From Chlorops oryzae (taxonomy: Eukaryota; Arthropoda; Insecta; Diptera; Chloropidae), in NCBI GenBank assembly GCA_020466095.1, contig CM035808.1, positions 51,720,125 to 51,784,124 on the forward strand: a DNA stretch of 64,000 bases. The letters run 5' to 3'. This document shows, piece after piece, positions 11,784-23,400 of the stretch (position 1 is the first letter of the stretch; each line of letters begins with the position of its first letter). The notes under the pieces are model-generated. The model had not been told where the DNA came from. It did not search any database and saw nothing but the letters and a program-made list of their open reading frames with translations. Both the position numbers and the translations under genes were made by a program.

Positions 11784-12471
11784 ATTGTTTTTTTTTCCCT
11801 AACTGCCATGCATGCCCTCGATCCTGCAGTGTAGCTTGCAGGTTCCAGCTTTCGTTCTTTGCAGAGGCAACAGCTTGGAAGGTTTTTGCAGTCACGCATT
11901 CTGTGTCCCTCTTCTCCACATCTCATGCAGACATTTGTTCGGTCAGGCCCCTTGCATTCAGTTCTCAAGTGACCCATGGAGAAGCATCTGAAGCAGCGTT
12001 TAGCAGCTTCATGTCGCACCATTCTACATCGGCATCGCATATATCCAATTTTTATCCGTTGCATCTTGCATATGGCATTTGCGGTGTCGATAGACGCTGT
12101 TACGAATGCACGGCATTGCTCCCTTGCATTTGCGTTTGTCACGCGTGCAGTGATTTCTTCTGCATTTGTTTCAACTGCTTTTTTGACCGCGTCGACAACT
12201 TCTTCTGGTGTTGTCAAACTGTCCAAGTCTCTTATTTCCAAGACACATTTTTGTCGGAGACTAACCACGGTTGCCCTGTCTCCTAATGTCTTTCTTATGG
12301 CTCCACATAACTGCTCACTGTTTCCGCCTTTTGATATTTCTATGAGGACATCGCCATTTCTCGTTTTCCGTGTCGAACGAATCGGTATATCGGCTTCTTC
12401 CACTCTTATGCTTCCACGGATACCTTTGATAATGTCCGCGTATGTGGTTTCACTATTTGGCTTGATCAGCA
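11780..12471 (-). pseudogene. R1-clade ORF1 of copy 2, 5'-truncated
   Basis: About 230 codons remain from the conserved core (TYADIIKGIRG) to the C-terminal CCHC knuckles (CFRCFSMGHLRTEC, CMRCGEEGHRMRDC, CCLCKERK). The apparent ATG at the 5' end is a chance product of the TAA/ATT repeat joined to truncated coding sequence and not a true start. The remaining reading frame has no stop. It ends AAAACAATATGA, where TGA shares bases with the ORF2 ATG. Confidence 0.85.
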
Positions 12472-12681
<210 letters not shown>

Positions 12682-12881
12682 TATTAGATATTTGATGTAA
12701 ACCCAGCATAATGAACTCTCACAACATTTATACATACCATTCTTACTTACGTATACTTACCATATCAGTACTCACCTCATAAGTCTTTACATTACTTACC
12801 TGTATAAACACTCATACAAAATAAAGTCAGTTACTATGTGATCGTCAGACAGCAATGTGGTGCTTACTTCAATATACCACA
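12682..12881 (+). repeat. Gypsy 5' LTR
   Basis: It matches 18399-18598. It contains AATAAA (~12821) and ends ...ATACCACA. TGGCGACG follows at 12883, the position and sense expected for a primer-binding site; only the first 7-8 bases look tRNA-like and I do not name the tRNA. Confidence 0.9.
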
Positions 12882-13199
12882 ATGGCGACGAAGTGAAAAG
12901 AAAAAAGAAACACTAAAAGCATAAAAATTTAAAGACAATAACGAAAAGTATTATATCATGCGTGCTTAAACAAATGTACATACATTTGAAAACAATAAAG
13001 TATTTACTTATAGTAGCGTGCCTAAGCAAATGTACAAACATTTGATAAACATACAGTAGTTATTGAGAAAAAAAAATACAAAAATCAAATCACGTGTAAC
13101 TCCAAATAAGAACTTGTGAAATAAAATAGTCACAAGACATAAATTACAAAGAGTAATATATAGTTAACGGTTAAAGCAACACACACACAAACTACCGAA

Positions 13200-14216
13200 A
13201 TGACTAGTGAAGGTCAAAGCAATGGTACAGTTACGGTATACCGTTCTACGAACATTCCAGAATTCTCTCCAACAAATGAGTCGTGGCTTCTATGGAAGGA
13301 GAAGCTAGAAATTCAATTTGCCGAAATCAAATGCGACGAAGATAATGCAAAAAATGTCACTTTACTTAAGGCAATTGGACCTACACCGTATGAAACTCTA
13401 CACACCTTGTGCAGCCCAGCATTGCCTGTCTCCAAAAGCTACAAACAGCTTTGCGATCTGATGCAGACACATTACACTCCACCTTCTATCGTTTTCCGCG
13501 AGAGGAAAAGCTTTTATTCAGCGTCGCAAGATGAAAACGAAACCGTTTCACAGTGGCATGCGAAAAAAGCTCGCTCGCTCCTGCAAACTTGGAAGCAATT
13601 TATCTGCATTTGTGCTAGACCGCTTCATCACTGGCGCAAAAACAAAAATATTTGAGCGTATGTGCGAAGAAGACGAGAAGATATCCACGGACGATGCTCT
13701 TCGGAAAGCTCTCATTACGGAGATGAAATTAACGTCTACAAAAAATGAAAGTCAAAACGTCATTTTGTGATAGGAAACAATTATAGGAAAGGCAATAACA
13801 ACAACAATAACAACAACAAGAGCAACAGAGGCAATAAGGAAAAACCAAAGAGCAACAGCAACAACAAAGGGAATAAAACCAACGAAAATGCAACGACTTC
13901 AAGTAAGGCTTGCACTCATTGTGGGTGGAGAAACCACGAATCCAGGGATTGTCGTTTCAAAACAAGCAAATGCCATACATGTGGCAAATTGGGACATTTG
14001 GCATCAATATGCAGAAATAAACAAAGTATAAACTACGTATCAGAATCAGATTCAAATAGTGAAGAAAATGATCAAAATAATCTCCACAATTTTTCTATTT
14101 ACAGTATTGGTCAAAATGATGATTCAATTGATTCGACTAAGCTCTACAATGTGAAGGTCAAGATAAACGGAATTTCTTTTGATGTCATTTACGTGTCATT
14201 CGGGTGCTCCATGTAG
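13200..14216 (+). pseudogene. Gypsy gag with nucleocapsid and start of protease (frameshifted)
   Basis: The capsid-like part starts at ATG 13200 and changes frame near 13600-13650 (frames 13200-13655 and 13531-13770). The nucleocapsid frame 13767-14216 has an Asn/Lys/Gly-rich linker and two knuckles, CTHCGWRNHESRDC and CHTCGKLGHLASIC (C-x2-C-x4-H-x4-C). The last codons run into the protease region and stop. Gag would assemble the particle and bind RNA. At least two frame changes make this copy inactive. Confidence 0.82.
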
Positions 14217-16303
14217 TTTGGTGTCAAAAAAATTTCTCAGCAATTTAAATAAAAATGTGAGTCTCGTTTCATGTAATGTTCCATATGTTGACTATAATGG
14301 CAACAAGATCAGAATATTAGGTCAATATAATGAGTCAATTGAATGCAATGGTGTAAAAAAGAATGTCAAACTTGTAGTTACAGAAAGTGACAACAATCCA
14401 CTATTTGGTAGAAACTTTTTAAGAAAATTTGGATTTGAGTTCATTCAAGTAAATTCGATAGACAATTTCAATCAATCTTCCATTTTAATCGAGCAGTTGA
14501 AAAATGAGTTTTCTAAAATATTTGAAAATGAATTAGGCGAATATAAACTGGGAAAAATTTCTTTAAGTATAGAGGAGAATGCAAAACCCATATTTTTCAA
14601 ACCCCGACCAGTTCCATCAGCATGGAAAAGCAAAATCAAACAAAATTTGAGAAATTTAATTGAAAAAAATATTTTAGAACCGATAGATCATTCCGATTGG
14701 GGAACACCACTTGTACCCATTTTAAAACCAAATGGTGAACTCCGTATTTGCGGAGACTATAAGGTTACAATCAACAAATATCTCAGCGATTTCAAGTATC
14801 CACTTCCTTTGATAAACGACATTTTTCCGTGTCTTCAGGGAGGCGAATTGTTTTCCAAATTAGATTTATCGAATGCCTACAATCAGCTGGTTCTTGATGA
14901 TAAATCCCAAAATATTTGTACATGGTCCACGCACATAGGGACATTTAAAATGAAGCATTTGCCGTTTGGCGTGAAGCCCGCAGCTTCTATTTTCCAAAAG
15001 ACAATGGAAGCTCTACTTAGAGACATTCCATTTGTAGTAGTTTACCAGGATGACATAACGGTGTCGGGAAAAGACTTGTCAGCACATATTGTCAATTTAA
15101 AAGCCGTACTTCGTAAGCTCATGCAAGCAGGATTAAAATTAAATACATAAAAATGCGAATTTTTTAGAAATGAAATCTCATTTTTGGGATTTACTATTGA
15201 CAAATTTGGGCTTCGAAAGAACAAAGACCGAATAGCTTCCGTGCTTAAGGCACCAATTCCTAAAAATGTAACTGAATTACGAGCATTTTTAGGCATGGTT
15301 AATTATTATTCGAAATTCATTGATAATTTCGCCGCAAAAATGATTCCGTTATACCAACTTTTGCAAAAAAACACCAGATTTGAGTGGTCTGAAGAATGTC
15401 AATTAGCATACGACACAGCAAAGCAAGAGATAACTTCCGACAAAGTTCTAGTCCACTTCAACCCAAAGCTACCCATTTACCTAACAACTGATGCTTCTAA
15501 TTATGCTATAGCAGGCATACTCTCGCATGAATTTCCAAACAAGACACATAAGCCTATTGCATTTGTGTCAAGAGCTTTATCTAAGGCCGAGCAAAACTAC
15601 AGCACTTACGAAAAAGAGGCATTAGCAATTATCTTTTCCGTCACCAAGCTTAAACAATACCTACTGGGAAACTATTTCATACTAAAAACCGATCATAAGC
15701 CACTTCTATCTTTATTGGGTGAAAATAAAGGTATTCCGATCATGGCTGCAGCTAGGATACAAAGATGGGCATTCATCCTTACTGGATTTGATTATGAAAT
15801 AGAGTACGTAAGGGGGTCTTCAAATGATGCTGACAAATCTCTCTAGAATTCCGCAGTCAACAGTAAATAAAAATAATGATGATGATTCTTTCGTTTGCTT
15901 AATAAAAAAAGATCACAGTCTGAACTTAGATTTTAAAGACATCGCTAGAGAAACAAAAAGGGATAAAATATTGTCTAAAGTTTGCGAAGCCACAAATTTA
16001 GGTATACTTAAAGAACTTGAAAGTAGCAAATATGCGGCATTTACCAATAAGGAAACAGAACTAATGTTAGATCACGATTGCCTATTATGGGGTTATAGAG
16101 TTGTAATACCTGAAAAACTTCGAAAGTACATACTTGAGATGTTACATGAATCCTACTTGGGGATTGTCAAAACCAAAGCACTGGCTAGGTCGTTTGTTTG
16201 GTGGCCAAATCTTGACAAAGATATAGAAAATTTAGTAAAGTCTTGTTATCCGTGCCAGCAACTACTTCCGAGTCCAGAGAAAAGTCTGCTTATACCTTGG
16301 AAG
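14179..16303 (+). pseudogene. Gypsy pol: protease, reverse transcriptase, RNase H, integrase zinc domain (broken)
   Basis: The protease active-site motif reads CHSGAPCSLV, with His where Asp is expected (DSGA-type). The reverse transcriptase spans ~14580-15150 (KPNGELRICGDYK, KLDLSNAYNQL, LPFGVKPA) with YQDD in VVYQDDITVSG. A TAA at 15148-15150 interrupts it. RNase H follows in 15184-15846 (LTTDASNYAIAGIL, TYEKEALAIIFSV, TDHKPL). A shift near 15824-15846 leads to the integrase HHCC region (MLHESYLGIVKTKALA...CYPCQQ). The frame is cut at 16303 by the hAT-type MITE. Confidence 0.88.
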
Positions 16304-17367
16304 TAGGGATTCCAATCCCGGACGTTTTCTAGTCCCGAAAATCCCGGGCTTAGTCTTCGTTAGTCCCGGGGCATTTTTGCAATTATTTTTAACTGTCGAG
16401 GTAGAAATATCGAAATATAATCAGATGAAAATGCTTTAAGATATAACGTTGCAAGTGGGTGTAATACGTTAGTGGACATAAAAATCTATACGATGGTTAT
16501 TTTTGTACGTTTAGTATATTAAGGGCCGTTTTCTCATCTCTCCGTTCAAGTTAAAGTTCACTTTAATTTTAACGGGAGGATTTTCCTGCCTTTATTTTTA
16601 AAGTCAAGCTAACTTTTACTGCAAATTTAAACAGCTGAATGATAAGTTAAGCACCCTGAATGCCTTTCAGACACAAACATATATATTTTGTGCTCGAATT
16701 TGCTGGAAATAAACCTCCCGTTAAATTAAAAGTTCACTTTAATTTTAACGGGGAGATGAGAAAACGGGCATAAATGCGATAACTACATGTTTTACGTAGC
16801 GTGCCATCATTTATCTCTTGTGTAACCTCACAGTTAGCCGAATGATCTCCGATCAGCTGCAGTGTTGTTAAATGTAGGTACAATTCCCTCACGACTTTGA
16901 CAGCTGGGTTTGGTGGTAAACGAAAAAACTGATTAGAAAATAATTTGATTTGTGAGAGAAAATCGATTTTTGTATTTAAACCATTAAAATACGCAGTCGC
17001 CAGACTATTGTAATTCAGCTATGACAATGCAAATAAAAGTAAATAAAATCGTTAGGATTTTTGTAGGGAAAAATTTGTGTAAGCAAAGGAAATCGTAGTG
17101 ATTTTTTGGGGTTGTGTAGGGAATATCAGAAAAAGAATTTAACATCACTGATTCAGCTGTTATGCTTCAAATAACTGGAATGTTATTAAGTTTTTGTTTT
17201 TTTTTATTATTGTTAATGTGAAACATAGCTCAAATAAAAAAAATTAAAAAATTTATTCGTTTTAAGCATTCTTCCTAATCCCGGGACCGATCCCGGGATC
17301 CCGGGATTGAAATTTTGGAATCCCGAAATCCCGGGATTGGCATTTTGGCCATTTCTTGGAATCCCTA
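16304..17367. mobile_element. hAT-type MITE inserted in Gypsy integrase (1064 bp)
   Basis: The termini are TAGGGATTCCAA (left) and TTGGAATCCCTA (right), exact inverted repeats flanked by the 8-bp duplication CTTGGAAG at 16296-16303 and 17368-17375. The duplication fits the hAT preference nTnnnnAn and the termini fit YARNG. The ends are rich in CCCGGGAT motifs. No transposase frame is present, so it is non-autonomous. It carries a nested MITE. Confidence 0.93.
16523..16770. mobile_element. PIF/Harbinger-like MITE nested inside the hAT-type MITE (248 bp)
   Basis: Terminal repeats are GGGCCGTTTTCTCATCTC on the left and GAGATGAGAAAACGGGCA on the right, followed inward by a shared TTCACTTTAATTTTAACGGG-type block at both ends. 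TAA flanks both sides (16520-16522, 16771-16773), matching the 3-bp TWA duplication of PIF/Harbinger elements. There is no coding capacity. Confidence 0.78.
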
Positions 17368-17375
17368 CTTGGAAG

Positions 17376-18155
17376 CCTACAAACTCCGTATGGGCAAGAG
17401 TACATATGGATTTTGCGGGACCAATTAAAAACTTTTCTCTTTTTGTCATAATAGACTCGCATTCGAAATGGGTAGAAGTTTTTAAAACCAAAGAAATTAC
17501 TAGCAGTTTCGTTATAACTAAATTAAGAGAAGTATTTTGCCCCTTCGGCATCCCTCGCGTTATCGTAACCGACAACGGAAGGCGATTTGTGTCCGAAGAC
17601 TTCAAAATTTTTTTAGAAAAGAATAAAATAAATCATACCTTAACAGCTCCTGGTCACCCTGCGACCAACGGGCAAGCAGAAAATTTTATTAAAACATTAA
17701 AAATGTCACTATATGCAAATATAAAGTCAGATAAAAATGAAAATTTCGATATTGTATTAAACCGGTTTTTAATGGATTATCGAAATAGAAAGCACTCCAC
17801 AACAGATGATACACCTGCTCGAATATTTCTTGGAAGATCGATTAGGAACAGATTTGATATTTTGCGACCGCCTTTAACAAAAGATATTATATTAGAACAA
17901 CAACAAAAAAGCATCTTAAATTTTAAAGCTAAAAGATTAGCTAATTTCAAAAAAGGGGATAGTGTGCTCATTCGTGACTATACGAATCCTAATAAAAAGT
18001 CATGGACTCCAGCTATTGTACAAGATCAAAATGGTCCAAGGTCATATTCTTGTTTACTCACTAAGAATAGAATCATAAAGAGACACACAGACCAAATCAG
18101 AAAAAGTCAAAACGATTTCCACATCAATAGCACCGCCAATGACGAGCCATCATGA
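17376..18155 (+). pseudogene. Gypsy integrase core and C-terminal region
   Basis: This resumes immediately after the MITE duplication with KPTNSVWARVHMDFAGP, the first catalytic-Asp block (VHMDFAG). VIVTDNGRRFVSEDF carries the second Asp and GHPATNGQAENFIK the catalytic Glu. The C-terminal segment (RDYTNPNKKSWTPAIVQDQNGPRSY) is the usual Gypsy DNA-binding tail. This part is open to TGA ~18155, so the MITE is the main lesion in integrase. An AT-rich 3' UTR with a (TA)n run (~18239-18268) and the polypurine tract AAGGGGAGG (18388-18396) follow. Confidence 0.88.
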
Positions 18156-18237
18156 AATAGAGAGAGGAAGATATCCAAGTAAATTTTATAATTTTTTTTT
18201 TATATACAACTTATAATATAAGAACTTTTTCTTATTG

Positions 18238-18271
<34 letters not shown>

Positions 18272-18396
18272 AAAAATAGAAGAATGAATTGTAGAAAGAA
18301 ATAAAAAAAGAAATGAATTGAATTAAACAAAACAAAAAAAAAAAAAAAATGGTAGACTGAGATATATATAAAAATAAAAATAAATTTAAGGGGAGG

Positions 18397-18598
18397 TGTA
18401 TTAGATATTTGATGTAAACCCAGCATATTTAACTCTCACAACATTTATACCTACCATTCTTACTTACGTATACTTACCATATCAGTACTCACCTCATAAG
18501 TCTTTACATTACTTACCTGTATAAACACTCGTACAAAATAAAGTCAGTTACTATGTGATCGTCAGACAGCAATGTGTTGCTTACTCCAATACACCACA
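18397..18598 (+). repeat. Gypsy 3' LTR
   Basis: It starts TGTATTAGATATTTGATG right after the AAGGGGAGG polypurine tract and ends ...ATACACCACA. It matches the 5' LTR with about seven substitutions. Confidence 0.9.
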
Positions 18599-19723
18599 AA
18601 ACCAACGTACTCTATCGTTCATTTCATTTTTCACTCATTCCCGATGCTGGCCTCCGCATTACGATACACTATGCTTTGAAAACTGAAACGCTCACAAGGC
18701 ATGAAATCGAGGAGAGAAAGACAACGCGAAACGTAGCAATTCATGAAAGGATCAAATCAAAAACGCAAATCTGACTTCTCGCTTTTACGCATTGAGAACC
18801 GGCTTTCATTCCTTATAGTTTTTCGGCAGTCCAACACTGTGCTGTTATTCTTTCGATTGCGTGCCGCACTTATGCGCATATATGAGTTTGTGTGTGCGCC
18901 AATGTACATACGTACGTTTGTATTTGGCCACTGTGTGCCTTTGCAATTTTCGACCGCTGAAAAATTTAAAAATCGTTATTCCAGTCGGTCGCTTATGTTG
19001 TTTTCCTGTTTCTACGTGACTAATGCAAAGTCACTACCGTATGGTTCTGTAGGGTGACTTGCGCGGCGCTAAATGCGAAAAAAGTCGAAGCCTGTTCGCT
19101 TCGATTACCTTTTGTAACATTATGTGCTAGTTTCTTTAGTTTTAATACGACCCTCTTTATATTTTAATTTTAATTACTTAAATATTTTTAATGTAATTTT
19201 ACTTTTGATATTAAAAATTATATAATCTATAACGTCTTCTAAAATCTTTTAAATTTATCCTCTGCTGAAATTGGTATTTTCAGCTGTAAAAATACTCCCT
19301 TTAGGTGGGGCTAAATTAAAAATTAATTTTAGAAGACTTTTTGAATTGCCTTTATATTGAAATTTGTTCAATAAATTTAAGGATTTTTGTGAATAATACC
19401 AAAATATTAAATTTAAATGTACGAGAAAAAAATTGTTGAAGTCAATAGCAAAATTGAAAATTTCAAATATCTCTTTAATGGGTCTTCAACGGATAACGTA
19501 TTTGCACCATCGAATGTAAACAAGCTGAATCTATCCTTTTTAAATACATACAAACATTTTTATGCTCATACATATAGAACTTCATTTCCCCTCCACCGTC
19601 CTTCCACGAACAAATTTTGCTCATTTCAATCAATCCTACTAAATAAAAATTCAAAAGAATGATACAGTGTGCAAATATCGATTCTCTTCTTTTCATTTTA
19701 TGAAAAAATTTTCATGAACTATA
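18599..19723. other. Non-coding flank with inverted similarity to 26090-26375
   Basis: There is no convincing gene. A segment near 18607-18675 (GTACTCTATCG, then ATGCTGGCCTCC and ATTACGATACAC) reappears inverted at about 26310-26375. ACAGTGTGCAA near 19665 reappears inverted near 26100. The order fits a TIR-type or foldback element later split by the BEL insertion. The ORFs seen here look random. Confidence 0.4.
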
Positions 19724-20002
19724 TGTTCGCGCTTGACCTGCAGTAGGGTAACTATAATTCGCTTTCTTTTTTTTTCTCTAGTTAGTAAGTAACAACGAGT
19801 TGCAAGGTTCAATAATAGTCAGTCGAATAAAGAACGTAAGAGTAACCGCTGGTGTTTTACACTATAGGTCCTTTAGCTTTTGACCACCGCGCTTTCAACC
19901 GCTAACTGTTTACCGCATACTCCTTCAATAAAACAACACGTTATTAGCACCCGCTTCCGCGTTTAGGTCTGCCCGCAATTATAACCGCTCCGCGCCGCAA
20001 CA
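19724..20002 (+). repeat. 5' LTR of the complete plus-strand BEL element
   Basis: TGTTCGCGCTTGACC...CGCCGCAACA, 279 bp, identical to 25670-25948 except for one base. AATAAA-type signals are present. The primer-binding site follows within 6 bp. Confidence 0.95.
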
Positions 20003-20007
20003 TAAAA

Positions 20008-20024
20008 ATGGTCCTTCGAGCCAG
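20008..20024 (+). promoter_or_regulatory. Primer-binding site, tRNA-Tyr-like
   Basis: TGGTCCTTCGAGCCAGA lies just inside the 5' LTR. It is complementary to the 3' end I recall for fly tRNA-Tyr, with one mismatch. The minus-strand BEL element has the same motif with GGAT at its end. Confidence 0.75.
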
Positions 20025-20459
20025 ATAGTTTGAAACGCAACTCTTGTATTTAAAAAAAAAAAAAAAACCGCAAATTAAACGATCGTAAGACTCTTTTTCT
20101 GAAGCTAATTCGAAATCGTCGGTCGTGAGAATAAATTATCTAGATAAAAATTGTTGTCGAAAAAAAAAAAAAAAAAACACAAAAAAAATTTAAATAAGAG
20201 AACATAACCCCCAAATCATCGCATCGCCGCGTGTAAATCGAACTCGCCGAAACATAGTGAGCTCGCTCAATTGCACTAATCTGAGTGTTAAAATCAACCC
20301 TGCTTCATTCCTTGAAAATTGCAACCGGCCTGCACATACTCCAGCTGACAGTTAATCGTCGCAGCCAGCTTTAGGTCGCAACTGTCATCGTGCCTGGAGA
20401 ATTACAAGTTTTGGAAGAAGAAGACCAGTTAAATTGTAAACAAATCACCTTTTTTCAAA

Positions 20460-23400
20460 ATGTCGGACGTTAAAATCCGAGATTCCGCGAATAAAGCGAT
20501 AAAACGCTATTTAAAAGCAAGCGAGGATGTCGTACTTGGAATAAACACTGAGGAAGTCAAGACGTACATGCAGCTGTTGGACGAGCAATGGAACCGATTC
20601 TGCAGAGCTCAAGAGGCAGTAGAGATATCCTGTGGCGATGAGTTCATTGCAATCGAAGAAAATCAACGAACTCAAACGGAGGTTTGGTACGTCACGGCTT
20701 CGGCTAACTTCAAGAGGCAGATACCTCCTACGACTCCGCAACCCAGCATTCAAACAACAAATCAACCTGTTGCGATACAGCTACCAAAAATAGATATCCC
20801 GAAGTTCTCGGGAGTAGCGACGGAATGGGTTGGCTTTCGCGACATTTTTTGTTCATTGGTGCATTCTAACAACGCGCTCTCAAACAGTCAGAGACTGCAC
20901 TACTTACGCAGTTGTTTGGATGGTGAGGCGCTGCGTGTAATTAGTTCCTTCGAGATAAGCAATGCTAATTATCCTGAAGCTTGGAACCTGCTGCACGAGC
21001 GTTATCAGGTAATTCGAATCATCATTGATCAACATCTGTCGGCTATTCGAGATGTCAAAAAAGCGACTGAAGACTCAACCAAGGCAATCCGCGCCGTTTT
21101 CGATACCGTTCTGCAACACGTACATTCTTTGAGAGCTCTGGGCCGTCCGGTCGAATTTTGGGACGACTGGCTCGTACACACCACCGTTGAAAAACTATCA
21201 TATGACACTCGTAAACAGTGGGAACTCTCACTGGAAGGTCCCGACATGCCATCGTTTGCAGCACTTCAGCAGTTTTTGGAAATTAGATGCCGTTCATTAG
21301 AAGTCATGATGAGACCCAATGAGCATGGCAAGAAAACAGCAAGGGCTCTACATGCAGTCGATGGCGAGGAGCAAGCAAACATCGGGATTCGGGCAAGTAA
21401 TTCAACACGCTGCTTGAGCTGTGGAAGTGATCACAAAATATATGTTTGTAAGCAATTTAATGATCTTTCGATCCTTGATAGAATCGCGCTGATTAAGGAG
21501 AAAAGGGCATGCTTCAACTGCTTGAGCACTGGCCACATTCAGAGCAACTGCCGCAGTGAGATCACATGTCGTCTATGCAATGCTCGCCATCATACCATGC
21601 TACACAGGAGCAATGCGCCGGTAGACGAACAAAGGATTGAGCGGTCTCCCTCGCCTCCAATATCTTCTTCTCATCATGCCGCTGTAACCAAACCAATTTT
21701 ACTCGCCACCGCAAGGGTGCGCATACAAGATTACCTTGGAAATTGGCAAATGGCGCGCATTCTATTCGATAACGGATCGCAGGCTTCACTAGTGACGGAA
21801 GCATGCGTGCTCCGCTTAGGGCTTACCACGAAAAAATCAGCTGTCGTGATTACCGGCATCGGGAACGCAGTAGGTGGCACGACGCAGGGATACGCCACTC
21901 TTACACTGTCACCGCGGCAAGGAACCGAGAAGTTCACGATCAAAACACTAGTTTTGCCAAAGATAACAAACAATATTCCAACACTTACTATCACAGAGCA
22001 ATCTTGGGCGCATACAATGGAGTTAGAGCTCGCTGATCCAGACTACTTTAAAGCAGCGCCGATCGACATTTTAATCGGGATGGACGAGATGGCTCAGTTC
22101 ATGCAGTCCGAACTAAGAAAAGGCCTACTTGGAACGCCAATGGCCCAGCTGACCAGCTTCGGATGGGTTTTGTCCGGACCTGCAAGGGCCGCTCGCGAAA
22201 GCCAAGTAACTGTCCTAACGTGCCACTCAAACGCACAACTCACAAAAACAATCGCAAGAATGTGGGAAATCGAGCAGCTGCCACGACAAAAATTTCTCTC
22301 TTTGGAAGAATCTGCATGTGAGCAGAATTTCGCAGCAACACATCGCCGCACTGTCGAGGGTCGGTTCATCGTGCAGCTGCCGTTTAAGGAAAATATACCA
22401 CTGGGTGAATCGAGAGAGGCCGCCGAGCGTAGTTTCCTCCGCATCGAGAAACGATTGTCAGTCGATAAGGAACTTAAACGTCAATATTCCGAGTTCATCA
22501 ACGAACTTATAGAGCTGGAACATATGGAGCTAACGAACACCGAGCCAGAAAACGTTTACTATATGCCACATCATGCGGTAATGAAGGATACGAGCACTAC
22601 AACGAAGCTTCGAGTTGTGTTCAACGCATCCATGAAGTCGTCCTCCGGATACTCGCTGAATGACGCTTTAATGGTTGGCCCGCAGCTGCAACAAGACTTA
22701 TTCACAATCCTCATCCGCTTTCGAGCCCATAAGTTTGCAATGACCGCTGACATCGAGAAGATGTACCGCCAGGTATTGGTGGAAGAGAGTCACACGGACT
22801 TCCAGCGAATCCTTTGGAGGGACAGCCCTTCGAAAGAACTTCAACCGTTCCGTTTGAGGCGTGTGACTTATGGCGTAGCTCCTGCATCCTATCTTGCCGT
22901 GAAAGCAATGCATCAACTCGCGAACGAACACCTAGAGGTTAGCGCCAACGCAGCTGACACCGTACTCAACGATTTTTACATGGACGACTTGCTAACGGGA
23001 TCATCTTCAGAGAGCGAGCTGCTGATGCTGCAAAGAGATGTCTCCACGGTGCTGTCACGAGGGGGTTTCCAGTTAAGAAAATGGGCCTCTAACTGTCAAT
23101 CGTTACTAGATCGGCTTCCGAGCGAATCCAAGGGAATTCCTTACTACTTAACGGAAGCTGATCAAGTGAGAACGCTTGGACTTGTTTGGAAAACGAAAAT
23201 CGATTCGTTGGCATTCTCTGTGGATCTCGATGCTTGTCCGCCATATCTTACGAAACGTCAGTTTTTGGCTGACGCCAGTCGATTTTTCGATCCTATCGGC
23301 TTTCTAGCGCCATGCACCATTAAGGCAAGGATTTTATTTCAAGAGCTGTGGAGCGCTGACCTCAACTGGGATGATCTAATCTCTGAGCAGGTAGCTGAGC

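Larger units (their letters stand above)
8430..12471 (-). mobile_element. R1-clade non-LTR retrotransposon, copy 2 (5'-truncated)
   Basis: It has the same architecture and orientation as copy 1 but is clearly a different, diverged copy. The poly(A) tail is the T run 8430-8450. The 5' end stops inside ORF1: the coding frame opens with LIKPNSETTYADIIK, equivalent to a point ~300 codons into copy 1 ORF1, directly against (TAA)n. This is the normal outcome of incomplete target-primed reverse transcription. Confidence 0.86.
12682..18598 (+). mobile_element. Ty3/Gypsy LTR retrotransposon (two LTRs, internally broken, carries nested MITEs)
   Basis: Matching ~200-bp LTRs flank gag, protease, reverse transcriptase, RNase H and integrase in Gypsy order. 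The LTRs differ at about 7 of 200 positions by eye, so the insertion is older than the two complete BEL elements. I see no matching target duplication: (TAA)n on the left, AAACC on the right. The first TG of the 5' LTR is replaced by AT at the microsatellite edge. Confidence 0.9.

Noticed and set aside
3278..12471. rDNA insertion of the R1-clade elements
   Set aside because: R1 itself targets 28S genes, but no rRNA sequence flanks these copies; the flanks are (TAA)n.
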